Position numbers and translations under genes: made by a program
Part shown: positions 8,689 to 18,149 of the stretch, in pieces
How the letters are laid out: every line of letters begins with the position of its first letter
Position numbering within the stretch: the first letter of the stretch is position 1
Assembly (NCBI GenBank): GCA_037953745.1
Contig: JBAKBP010000757.1
Coordinates: 124,001 to 188,000, forward strand
From: Lithodes maja
Lineage: Eukaryota > Arthropoda > Malacostraca > Decapoda > Lithodidae
Direction of reading: 5' to 3'
Length of the DNA stretch: 64,000 bases
Notes under the pieces: model-generated
Database searches by the model: none
What the model was told of the DNA's origin: nothing
Seen by the model: only the letters and a program-made list of their open reading frames with translations

Positions 8689-11600
8689 TTTTTTTTTTTT
8701 TTTTTTAAGAGACAATGAACGGAGGAAGGAAAAACACAGATAAAACAAAAAGGTCCATGTGCCTAAAGGCATCCTCCATTCATAAAATGTTTGTAACAAC
8801 TGGATTTAAACATTTGTAGATTGTAAGTTTGTGGAAAGCAATTCGAGGGAAGTGAATTCCAAAGAGTAGTAGCTCTGGGGATAAATGAATTCTGATAAGC
8901 AGAAGTTCTGCATTGTGGAGGAGAAAGTGTAAATTCATGGGCGCTCTCAGCTGCCCTAGTTCTACGGGGAAAGATGTGGAGAGGCGGCACAATTGAAGCA
9001 AGTTCCTCGGAACAATTGCTGTGAAAATATCTGTAGAATAATGCAAGGGATGCAACGTTTCTTCGTATGGATAATGTAGGAAGGTCCTGTGTGATTGCAG
9101 GGTTATTGATTAATCTAATAGCTTTATTTTGAATTTTGTCCAACTGCCTCAATGCAACCACTCCACTTCCACCCCACAGAGGTGAACAGTAATCCATCTG
9201 AGAACGCACATGACTTTTATATATTACGGCCAACTGCTCGTCAGTGAAGAATTCTCGAACTCTGTACAGGAGTCCCAGTTTTTTAGAGGCATTCTTAGCA
9301 ATGCTTCTAACATAATGTGTCCAGCTCAAGTTAGTAGTTAATGTTACACCGAGAATGTCAATACTAGGGGAAGTGGGAATATTTACATCATTAAAAAATA
9401 TATGGGAGTCAGTGAGATTCTGTCGGTTAGAAAATTGAATGTACTTGGTTTTCTGTGCATTAAAGGAAACTAGATTCTTTTGTCCCCATTCATTAATTCT
9501 AGAAAGGTCCTGGTTCAAAGAAATTGCAGTGTTTATTTTTGAATTTATAAGATCGGGTTGGGTGAAAGAATTGGTAAATGTGAAGGAACTGTGGAGTGTT
9601 GAGTCATCTGCGTAGGAATGTATTGGATTATGAGTGGTAGATATGAGATCATTGATATGAATGAGGAACAGAGTTGGGGCCAAAACTGATCCCTGGGGAA
9701 CACCAGCATTTATTGAGTGAAATTGAGAATAAAGGCCATCTACCATTACACGTATTTTTCTGTTATGAAGATGAGAAGAAATTAGTGGAACTAATGATGC
9801 AAGGCCGTAGTGTGACATCTTCGACAATAAGGATTGATGCCAGACTCTATCAAATGCCTTTGATATATCCAGTGCTATTGTATGTGTTTCACCATGTTGG
9901 TCTGTAGCTTGGTTGATTTGATGCGTAAGAAGGCAAAGAATGTCTGCAGTTGATCGACATCGTCTAAAACCATATTGCCTATCACTGATTAATTTATTAT
10001 TCTCAAGATGCTTAATTATGTGATTATTTAATATAATTTCAAAGACTTTACCAAGAGTGGAAGTTATAGCTATTTTATAGTAGTTTGATGGATCTGAAGA
10101 GGCACCTTTTTTAGGAACTGGATGGATGTTTGCTTCTTTCCAGGGTACTGGGAAGCATGAGGTATGAGTACACAGACGGACAAATTTTGCCAATACAGGA
10201 GCGAGCACCAAGGAGCAATTCTTAAGTACTATTGGAGGAATTTCATCTGGACCAGGAGCCTTATCTACTGAGAGATTCTGGAAAATAATTTTGACATGTC
10301 TGGTGTGGATCTTAAGTGAGGGAATTTCAGGCGAATTAAAATTAAGTACAGGGACATCTTGAGTTATTTCATCTAAGGTTGAGTTGGTGGAGAAAATATC
10401 CGCAAGAAGGTTAGCTTTACCTCGTGGGTCACTTACAAGATTGCCAGTCGGAGATTTTAATGGTGGAATGGATGAAGCAGTAGTGAAGTTGGATTTGAAT
10501 GAGTTAAGAGTAGACCAAAATATTTTGTTATCATTTGGATTATTTAGAAGTTTATTTGCCTGCTTGTGGAGAAAGTTTGATTTAGTTAGGTTTAATACAG
10601 TTTTGGCATGATTTCTGATGTTTCTAAAGTAATTAAAGGCCTCATATGTTTTTGATCTTGTGTATGCATTGTAGGCTATTGTTTTTTGTTCAGTTACTCT
10701 AGCACAATTATGGTCAAACCATTTAGGTGAATTAGATCTTTTACTGTACTTTTGATGAGGAATAAAAGTTTCCATTCCAATTTTTACAAAATCTTGTATG
10801 TGGCTCAAGGTGGAGTGTGCATCATTAGAAAAGAAAGAGGTCCAGGGAATATCAATAAAGAAACCTTGAAGACCCTCCCAGTCTGCCCTATCGTAATGCC
10901 ATTTAGTCACCAAAACAGGTTCAGAGTGGGAAGGTGTGGTAGGTGATAGACAGGTGGCCTGTATCAGACAGTGATCAGAAGATCCAAGCGGGGACCTAAC
11001 TGTAACATCATAATTTTCTGAATTGGTTGTTAAAAATAAGTCCAGTAGGTGGGAATTATGATTAGGATTATCTGGTACACGGGTGGGTTGGTTGACTAGT
11101 TGAGTGAGATTAAATGAGTCTGCAAATAGCTCACATTCAAGACCAGCATCATCAGTCCTGGCTGAATGAGTGAGCCATTCAACATTATGGACATTAAAAT
11201 CACCCAACACAGTGATTTCAGAAGAAGCATTTAAGTTGAGGACACTGAGTTGTGAGGACAGAGAATCAAAAAGACTTTGTTCTGGAGGAATATTTGGGGA
11301 ACGATAGATGCAACATGTGTATTTAAATTTACCAGCAGAAATTAATTTGTATATAGAATAATCAAAATAGGGACAATTGAAACTAGTAACCTCCTCCAGG
11401 ACAATTTCAGATTTTGCGAAGCAACATACACCTCCTTTAGGTCTGAAATTTTGGAGCAGTTGATAACCTGGAAAATTAAATCTAGACGTGTCAGATGTGG
11501 ATGTTACTTGAGTCTCTGTCAAAAAAAGGAGAGTAGGGGATTCTACTTGAAGAAATTGGTGTACAGAATTGATGTTAGAGTGAAGTCCCCTTATATTACT

Positions 11601-11765
11601 AAAGAAAAAGCTGCACCGACGAGCAGCTTTGGGACGTTGCAATGCTGTTGACACAGTCGCATGATGACGACTGGGAGGGCCCTGTGTCAATGACCCAACC
11701 CTGCCGGGGGTGGATATCCGAGGGATCACCAGGTTTGCTCTTAACAATTGTACTGCCATATTTAT
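8689..11765 (-). mobile_element. Jockey-like LINE with poly(A) tail
   Basis: Minus-strand LINE. Its 18-base poly(A) tail appears as T at 8689-8706, followed by a short 3' UTR and a complete endonuclease-RT frame. No separate ORF1 is recognisable upstream of the frame; only about 100 bases separate it from a CR1 3' fragment, so the copy is probably truncated near the ORF2 start. It inserted into CR1-A. Confidence 0.85.
8763..11759 (-). CDS. LINE ORF2: AP-endonuclease plus reverse transcriptase (Jockey-like)
   Basis: 998-residue frame without a stop. The N-terminal third is an apurinic/apyrimidinic endonuclease-like nuclease with SNIRGLHSN, FLTETQ, IYRSPN, LGDFNVH and GSSDHCLI, the expected catalytic series. 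The middle has the linker ending NSTLDEITQDVP. The RT domain has DKAPGPDEIPP, ALDISKAFDRVWH, NAGVPQGSVLAPTLF and the active-site box SYADDSTL. Position 2 of RT reads NYYKIAITS where relatives usually have NYRPI, a possible weakening change. The C-terminus has QMDYCSPLWGG and LDKIQNKAIRLIN. The start is ATG at 11759. It would nick the target and copy its own RNA there. Clade call (Jockey rather than CR1) is tentative. Confidence 0.9.
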   Translation of the reverse strand: MAVQLLRANLVIPRISTPGRVGSLTQGPPSRHHATVSTALQRPKAARRCSFFFSNIRGLHSNINSVHQFLQVESPTLLFLTETQVTSTSDTSRFNFPGYQLLQNFRPKGGVCCFAKSEIVLEEVTSFNCPYFDYSIYKLISAGKFKYTCCIYRSPNIPPEQSLFDSLSSQLSVLNLNASSEITVLGDFNVHNVEWLTHSARTDDAGLECELFADSFNLTQLVNQPTRVPDNPNHNSHLLDLFLTTNSENYDVTVRSPLGSSDHCLIQATCLSPTTPSHSEPVLVTKWHYDRADWEGLQGFFIDIPWTSFFSNDAHSTLSHIQDFVKIGMETFIPHQKYSKRSNSPKWFDHNCARVTEQKTIAYNAYTRSKTYEAFNYFRNIRNHAKTVLNLTKSNFLHKQANKLLNNPNDNKIFWSTLNSFKSNFTTASSIPPLKSPTGNLVSDPRGKANLLADIFSTNSTLDEITQDVPVLNFNSPEIPSLKIHTRHVKIIFQNLSVDKAPGPDEIPPIVLKNCSLVLAPVLAKFVRLCTHTSCFPVPWKEANIHPVPKKGASSDPSNYYKIAITSTLGKVFEIILNNHIIKHLENNKLISDRQYGFRRCRSTADILCLLTHQINQATDQHGETHTIALDISKAFDRVWHQSLLSKMSHYGLASLVPLISSHLHNRKIRVMVDGLYSQFHSINAGVPQGSVLAPTLFLIHINDLISTTHNPIHSYADDSTLHSSFTFTNSFTQPDLINSKINTAISLNQDLSRINEWGQKNLVSFNAQKTKYIQFSNRQNLTDSHIFFNDVNIPTSPSIDILGVTLTTNLSWTHYVRSIAKNASKKLGLLYRVREFFTDEQLAVIYKSHVRSQMDYCSPLWGGSGVVALRQLDKIQNKAIRLINNPAITQDLPTLSIRRNVASLALFYRYFHSNCSEELASIVPPLHIFPRRTRAAESAHEFTLSPPQCRTSAYQNSFIPRATTLWNSLPSNCFPQTYNLQMFKSSCYKHFMNGGCL

Positions 11766-11865
11766 TAGGTAAGTGTATGGTGTTACATGTATGATATGTA
11801 GTGGGAAGAGTAGTGTTTTATGGATAGAGGATAACGATGTAGGGCAATGTCGTGAAGTTGTTCAA

Positions 11866-11975
11866 CACCGTGAACAACCGCAGCAGTGCAAGTACTGGTA
11901 CTGAGCTGGATACACAGGCATAGTTTGCCTTTTTCCAGAGGATCTACTGTAAGAAACTGTAAGAGTATGTTATAT
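11866..11975 (+). pseudogene. CR1 LINE 3' terminal scrap (CR1-B)
   Basis: About 110 bases matching the end of CR1-D: codons for NDRSSASTG-like text (here with a changed Asp), a TAG stop, TTTGCCTTTTTCCAGAGG and CTGTAAGAAACTGTAAG. The copy is 5'-truncated to its last few codons. Confidence 0.8.
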
Positions 11976-12099
11976 AAAGAGGGTTTTCCTGATACCCCTG
12001 ATGTGTGAGGCAGAAAGATATGTATCCAGCTACCAAGGCCTGGGAGAGAAAATGGAATTCAGGCTATTCCCTGAGTCTCCCGAAACCTTGGCGGTAGTA
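11976..12099. other. unassigned stretch
   Basis: Between the CR1-B scrap and T1b. No coding potential or family match seen. The 39 bases 12389-12427, after T1b, are likewise unassigned. Confidence 0.5.
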
Positions 12100-12388
12100 C
12101 AGTAGGGTCTCGTAAGATGCGAGTTTATGGTCGATGGATGCGACCGCATCTTACGATTTCGCATCTTACGATACACGTAAAAATACGGAAAAACGTCCCG
12201 CCTAAGGCTCGCATTTTAATTTTTTTTTCCGCATCTTAAGGTTTCTCCTCGGATTTAGCCCACTTTGAGCCTCCGATTCGCAAATTATGGTCAGTCTCGC
12301 ATCTTAAAATAATTTATTTATTATTTGGGGGTCCTCGCATCTTATGCGAATCGCATCTTCTGATCTCGCATCTTACGAGACCCTACTG
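12100..12388 (+). mobile_element. Tigger-like MITE T1b
   Basis: 289-bp uninterrupted copy of T1. Ends CAGTAGGGTCTCGTAAGAT and TCTTACGAGACCCTACTG, with TA at 12098-12099 and 12389-12390. It serves as the empty-site reference for MITE F in T1a (GCTCGCATTTTAATTT here). Confidence 0.9.
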
Positions 12389-12427
12389 TACTTCCCTGGG
12401 CGGGGCTGCCTACCCCTACTACCTACA

Positions 12428-12995
12428 ATATATGGTAAAGGATATAGAAGCAGTGGAGAAAGTGCAGAGGAGAGCTAGCAAGCTAGTACCAACGTTGAAG
12501 AACGCGGGCTATGAACAGAGGTTGAGGACACTGGGACTTCCGACACTGGCATATAGGAGAAAGAGAGGGGATATGATAGAGACTTTTAAGATAGTGTTAG
12601 GAAAGTATGATGAGGATGTGTGTGAAGGTATCTTCTTGATGCGGGAGGGAACAAGAACGAGAGGACACTCTAAGAAAATTTACAAAGAAAGAAATAGGCT
12701 TGAAAAGGCAAAGAACTCATTTTGTGATAGAGTGGTAAATGAGTGGAACGCGCTGCCCCAGTATGTAGTCGATTCCGAATCAATAAGGAAGTTTGAAAGT
12801 AATCTTGATAAAGCATGGGAAAGACAAGATTTGAAGTTTGATTATAAAGCAAAAATACAGAATAGTAAAAATGTTGCGTCTGCTACCGCCCTCGCCAACA
12901 CAGTGAACGACCGCAGTAGTGCAAGTACTGGCACTGAGCTGGATACACAGGCCTAGTTTGCCTTTTTCCAGAGGATCTACTGTAAGAAACTGTAA
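12428..12995 (+). pseudogene. CR1-A LINE, segment 3 and 3' tail
   Basis: Last segment of CR1-A, from MVKDIEAVEKVQRRASKLV through DRSSASTGTELDTQA, then a TAG stop and the tail CTGTAAGAAACTGTAA. The frame is uninterrupted within this segment. It ends where the SINE resumes. Confidence 0.9.
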
Positions 12996-13095
12996 GGGAT
13001 CGAATCCCTGCCACGGCGGACATTTAGTGGGTGCGTTAGTACGTCCTAGCATGTTTCACATGCTTGCACCCAGTCAGGGGACATCCTGACGACAT
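12996..13095 (+). mobile_element. tRNA-derived SINE, 3' half
   Basis: Begins with the duplicated GGGAT and supplies the B box GATCGAATC (12998-13006; consensus GWTCRANNC). It continues CTGCCACGGCGGACATTTAG, typical of sequence after a tRNA-like head. The SINE's 3' boundary is not clear; 13095 is a guess. Confidence 0.65.
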
Positions 13096-13614
13096 ATACA
13101 GACTAAACACACATAACAAAGCCACTCCAACACCTTCCTCTCTCTCCAACACCCCTTCTCCTCTCTCAACACTCTTCTCTGAGCTAGTGCCGATAAAAAT
13201 GGCATGGTCAGTCCTGTAAAAAATCGTAAGATTCAGAGTCGTGAAGATTCCAGGACGAGCTCAATAGCGGCGGATCCCCAGATCGACCGTGGTGATTGTC
13301 ACCTAATCATCTACAAAAGTACAAAAGTACAAGTACAAGTGTGAGCAATGAAAATATTAAACACAAAATTATCAAGCATTGCGAATATGATCTTTTATTG
13401 CGAGCCGGGCGTCAATATGGGTTAAATCCGGGGAGTTTTCTATTAGTGCAGCCAAAATTTGTCCAGTGCGATAAATTTCCTGCCTGACTCGTGGCATCAC
13501 TGGTGTTTGAGCAGCTTGGGCATGGAGGGTGGCTGGTCAGTCAGAAATTTGTTATCCCATACTGTGTGACGCTATCTCGCATTCTCGGGTTTGTGATCAT
13601 ATCAAGTGTAGAAT
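13096..13614. other. unassigned stretch before PB-3
   Basis: Pyrimidine-rich segment with CTCTCTCCAACACC-like repeats (13130-13180) followed by AT-rich sequence. No gene or recognisable element seen. Confidence 0.5.
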
Positions 13615-13711
13615 TTAACCCTTCCGGCCCGGGCTGCCTTAAAAAATGACGGAGCTTGTACCCGGGCGATCTGGCTGAAAAACAACAAAAGTAAACTAAG
13701 GCTAATCTCGC

Positions 13712-13946
13712 TTAACCCTTTCCGACATATGACGCAATTTTGAGCCTATTAGGGATACTTTAAAGCCTTTGTTACCATCAGGGGTATTTAGAAACCTTTA
13801 GTTTAGTTACTTCAACCTCTGCAGTTGTCTTTGAGTTAGCTGTGGGCAGAAAACTAATTTTGGAGAGATAATTATAAGAGTGAGAGAACTCTATTTCTTA
13901 TTGCTAATCTGGCAACCTCTGCGTCATATGTGCGTGAAAGGGTTAA
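13712..13946 (+). mobile_element. small TTAA MITE inside PB-3
   Basis: Flanked by TTAA at 13712-13715 and 13943-13946. Imperfect terminal repeats are CCCTTTCCGACATATGACGC and GCGTCATATGTGCGTGAAAG (then GG). About 235 bp, non-coding. It sits in the left subterminal region of PB-3. Confidence 0.85.
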
Positions 13947-14284
13947 TATACTACCTACATTAATGAAACATGTGTCAAAATGTCTGCCTTACCTTGCCGC
14001 GTAGAATGGCATTGAGTAGAGCTCTCTAGCTCAACTGGTTCCGGAGTCATGGCGATGGAAGTGGAGGTAACTTTTGCCGCGTATTTACCTCGGCGCGTCC
14101 GAACACTCAACCGCGGCCCCGGCTACGACGCCCAGTTGCACTCGTCGCTCCACCCGCAATTATGCCGGGAAGCGATTTGATAGTGTTTTATTGTTTATTA
14201 TGCCATTTATTATAGTTATGTTATTTTCACTCAATAAAGTTATTTTCATGAAGTTATTTGTGTCTCTGTCACTTATTACTTAGT

Positions 14285-14700
14285 TTTATTATTATTATTA
14301 TTTTGATTATAGTGTCACTTTCACTGGACTTTGATAATTGATAGTGTCATTTTCACTTTTATGTATTGTTAGGTAAGCTAATCATATATATAGTGTCACT
14401 TTCACTTGTTCATATTGTTATGAAGGCACTTATTATTACTTATGTGTGTCTCTTTCACTTATACTTAGTTTTATTATTATTATAGTGTCACTTTCACTGG
14501 ACTAGGCTTATTGATAGTGTCATTTTCACTTATTTATTGTTAGAAATATATATTTTAGTGTCACTTTCACTTGTTCATATTGTTATGAAGGCACTTATTA
14601 TTACTTATGTGTGTCCTTTTCACTTATACAGTACTTAGTTATATTATTATTCTTAGCCTACATTTGAGTGTCACTTTCACTGTTGTCACTTTCACTTCAA
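14285..14700 (-). repeat. subterminal GTGTCACTTTCACTT array of PB-3
   Basis: About ten copies of the motif TAGTGTCACTTTCACT or variants (for example near 14310, 14342, 14391, 14483, 14514, 14555 and 14668) in a roughly 165-173-bp higher-order period repeated about twice. The motif is the reverse complement of AAGTGAAAGTGACAC in PB-1. Confidence 0.8.
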
Positions 14701-17301
14701 AAGTTTATTAGAGTGTGGAAGTCGTTGAAGCAGGTGCCAGCACACAGTCCCACTTGACACTCGAGGCATTCCCAAGTGTTTTTTGTGGCTTTGCGGGGTC
14801 TTCTAGTTGTGTGGCTGCACACATGGCACCTCTTCTGCATTCTGCCTCTAGTATTTGGACCCTGGAAAGGAAGGGTGTGGAGCTGGTGCTTCCTGAAAAA
14901 TTCAGCACACCCCGTTCTGTCCAGCATGCCTGGTCCTTGTAGTGGCCTCCCTGGTGTACCCGCATGTTTAGCCAGGAGCTCAAGTATCACCTGTTTGTGG
15001 AACTTCCGCAGGGACTTGTACTTCTTGTCTCCTGGAGTCCTCAGACGGTAGATGTTGTATGCATTGAGGACCGACATATCTACCGTATGCAGGATAAACT
15101 TCTTGTACCACCTGCAAGATGTTCGCAGGCAGTCGATGAAGCCCATCTGCATGTCGGACTTGTCGATGAGGCGCATGTTGATGTTCTAGTCCAGGACAGC
15201 AGCTGGTTTCTGGATGGGGTTCTTCGTTCTACCTTCCCTGTGGCGACCATTTTGGCTTTGTGGCATGTGGTGAGGAGGTTGACCTTCCGCTGGTCATGCC
15301 AGTGGATGGAGAGGATGGAGCCACTCTTCTTGTGGAAGATGTCCGTCTTCTTCGTCTTTGTTAGGTAGGCTGGCATGCCCTTCCTCTTGGCCTTGACTGT
15401 GCCGACAGTTCCGGTCTTGCGGTCATGGAGGTACTTGGCCAGGATAGGCGACGTGTAGTAGTTATCGGTGTAGAGGATGTGGTTTTTATAGAAGTACCTC
15501 TCCATCATCTTCTTTACTACAGTGCCGCCAAAACCAATGAGGGGGTCAGTCTCAATTTTGCCACCACTGCCGCTGTAGACTATAAAGTCCAGCACATATC
15601 CCGTCTTGCAGTCGCAGAGGACGAAGAGCTTGATGCCGAAGCGGTGTCTCTTGGACGGGATATACTGCCTGAAATGCAGCCTTCCATGGAACAGGACCAG
15701 AGACTCATCCAGGCACATCTTCTGGAATGGAATTAGGTAGGTGGAAAAGCGATGACGTATCATGTCATACAGCTTCCTGATCTTCCATAATGGGTCGGGA
15801 AAGTGGAGTGCAATGTTGTTTGTCAGGTGGAGATAGGAGAGGATGTCGAAGTACCTATCCCTGGACATGTAAAATGCTGGAGTCGTTATGAGGTCGCCAG
15901 TGATCCAGTAGTCGGCCAGAACGTGCTTCTTTATATGTGTCATCAGCATTGTGAGTGCCAAGAACACATATAGTTCTGCCACAGTGACAGCTCTCCATGC
16001 CACCATCTTGACACTGGTCTTCCTCCCAAGAAAGTTGGCACAGATAGCATGGTGGTTATTTGTCTCTTCGACGAGGTATTCCATGACTTCATTGTCATAG
16101 AAGCCACAGAAAAGTTCACTGGGGGTAGCATCTGGGCCACAGGGATATGCTGGTGACACCCCGGAACCAACCTGTACCTCATCAAAGGCAGGACAATCTG
16201 GCTCAAAATCCGCCCCATCTGTCCACACAAACAGGTCGGATGCTCGAGCACATGCAGCTGCAGCAGGCACACGCCCTTGGCCACGCGGACGCCCTGCACG
16301 CCCACGCCCACGCCCAGGGGCATCGGCGTCGGCAGGCTGACCACGTCCACGACCTCGCCCTCTAACTCGTCTTGTCGGGACTTCCTCTTCCGGCGACGTC
16401 AGGTCATCTGGGGCAATGTTGGGGTCGTCAGCATCTCTTCAGGAGACAATTCGTGTGAAGAAGTGACCGGGCGTCGGCGGCGTGGGGCGCGGGAGGCTGC
16501 GGGAGGTTCAACAATGGGAGCCTCAGCCTCGGGAGTTGGGTTCCTTTTGCGGCGAGCCGAGGGCTTCTCCGCATCAAATAATGCTCTGCGGTGTGTTGAG
16601 GGCTGTGGTACACCACTAATACCACTTGTAGAGGCCCTTTGGTCATCCTGAGGGAGAGATGAAGCCGAGGGCTGTGGGTGACCCACGCGGCGTCCCGGGT
16701 CAAGGCGTCGGGACAAAGGAATGCGGGTGGTTGCTAGACCAGGGTCGGCGTCACTATCACTGTCTTCCGCTTCCCTAGCCTTTTCTGCTGCTGCCCTGCG
16801 TGCTTTTTTAGCTGCACTTTTCACCAAAGATTGTTTATAGAAATATTTGCCCACTTTCAAGGGCATACGGGCAGGCAAAGGGGAAGGTCCTGGGCTAGGG
16901 CTAGGCCTAGACTGACCTACCAAACATGGCGAAGGGGTAGGCCTAGGCTCTAGCACACTTGGAAGTTCAATAGCACCTTCCTGAACCACTTCCACATCAG
17001 GATCATCACTACTGTCTCCCCCCTCAAATACATCTACATTGTCGTCCTCTCCAAAGCCAATGAAATTGTCAACTTCGCTTCCACTTCTGATAAATTTTTC
17101 TTTGTCCACCAAGCTTTCGCCACTGCTCACTTCAATGGCAAAAAGTTCTCGCTGTACTGTATAGCACTTTCACTCAACAAACGTTTCACTTTCTTCACTT
17201 TCTTTCGATGAGCTTTCTTCTCGGTTGGAACAGGCGTCGAAGTTGCGAGCGGGGTAGCAGTGGGGCGCGCGGGAGGCAGAATCGGACGCATCGGAATTCA
17301 T
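14697..17301 (-). pseudogene. piggyBac transposase (PB-3), stop plus two frameshifts
   Basis: The likely start is ATG at 17301 (MNSDASDSASRAP). The frame meets TGA at 17170-17172 but stays in register beyond it (ELFAIEVSSGESLVDKEKF). It shifts near 16400-16440, before an Arg/Gly-rich stretch, and again near 15200-15240. The catalytic domain (16270-15230) keeps CLDESLVLFHGR and YTDNYYTSP; the third aspartate motif RLIDKSDMQMGF lies beyond the second shift. The C-terminal Cys domain (CHVC, CLEC) ends at 14697. No intact protein can be made without readthrough and frameshifting. Introns are an alternative to frameshifts but no good splice pair was seen. Confidence 0.88.
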
Positions 17302-17513
17302 GATTTCACTATAACTCGCTATGGCGGCCACGTTGGAACTGATAACGGTAGTAGTTGAGGCTTGGTGGCGCTGCGATCGCCCCTGCAAAGTAAATTTTGG
17401 CCACGCGAATTTCAAAGCACGCTTTCAAGCACAGGGCTTTTATAAGGACACCCGGGGTCCGGCCCATCTGCCGCGCCGTCCTGTTAAAAGGACACCCGGG
17501 CTCGAAGGGTTAA

Positions 17514-17730
17514 GGTAAGGAGGGGTCTAATTTACCATTGATATGCTATATTTATCTTTAGCATTTGTTCTTGGTATGTTTGTGTCAGTATAAATAACGA
17601 TATAAGGAAAGATATGTGTGGAGGACCGATCGACCAATTAAGTGTTTCCCCATAGAATATGTTTTCACATAGTGCGAATTCACATAGTGCGACGCACTGC
17701 ATCGACCAATTTCTCGCACTATGCGGGACC
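17514..17730. other. AT-rich stretch with a Tigger-type end
   Basis: No gene. 17662-17740 holds TTCACATAGTGCGAATTCAC and CTCGCACTATGCGGGACCG followed by AACTGTA, resembling the outer end of a Tigger-like element related to T1 (which has GTCTCGTAAGATGCGAG). Confidence 0.55.
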
Positions 17731-18095
17731 GAACTGTAAGTAAAAAATGTTGGGCCGATCTCCGAAGCGAACCGGGATACGGGTGGGTTGCTGGACTAAC
17801 TGCTCTAGGCCATTTAGAATAGAAAAGACGTAGGCTTGTTCACCAGGTTGGTCAGTGGAAAGAGAGGAGAGCCATTGGCGGTGGTGAACGTTGAAATCTC
17901 CTAGGATGGAGATTTCTCCGAAAGAAGAGATAGATAGAATATGTTCCACTTTAGAAGTTAGATAGTTAAAGAATTTTGGATAGTCAGTAGAATTAGGGGA
18001 GAGATAAACGGCACAAATATCTGGGTAGATGGAAATGGCAGTGCACTTGTGGACGTAGCCTATGTGTCGGGAAGAGGCTGTTGATAGCCAACACC
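17731..18095 (-). pseudogene. Jockey-like LINE endonuclease fragment
   Basis: Minus-strand coding remnant: AISIYPDICAVYLSPNST, then ISILGDFNVHHRQWLSSL and LEQLVQQPTRIPVR. These are the middle motifs of the AP-endonuclease domain (YLSP, GDFNVH). No RT part is attached. Truncated at both ends. Confidence 0.75.
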
Positions 18096-18149
18096 TTCTT
18101 CTGGCACAGAATAATACACATGGAAAGTGGAGTGGAGGAGGGAGGGAGA

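Larger units (their letters stand above)
13615..17513 (-). mobile_element. piggyBac element PB-3, complete ends, broken gene
   Basis: Bounded by TTAA at 13615-13618 and 17510-17513, with ends CCCTTCCGGCCCGGG and CCCGGGCTCGAAGGG. The transposase is on the minus strand. Left of it are a MITE (13712-13946), the shared block (14001-14040, with GAGTAGAGCTCTCTAG) and an array of GTGTCACTTTCACTT motifs. It is a more diverged subfamily than PB-1 and PB-2. Confidence 0.92.
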
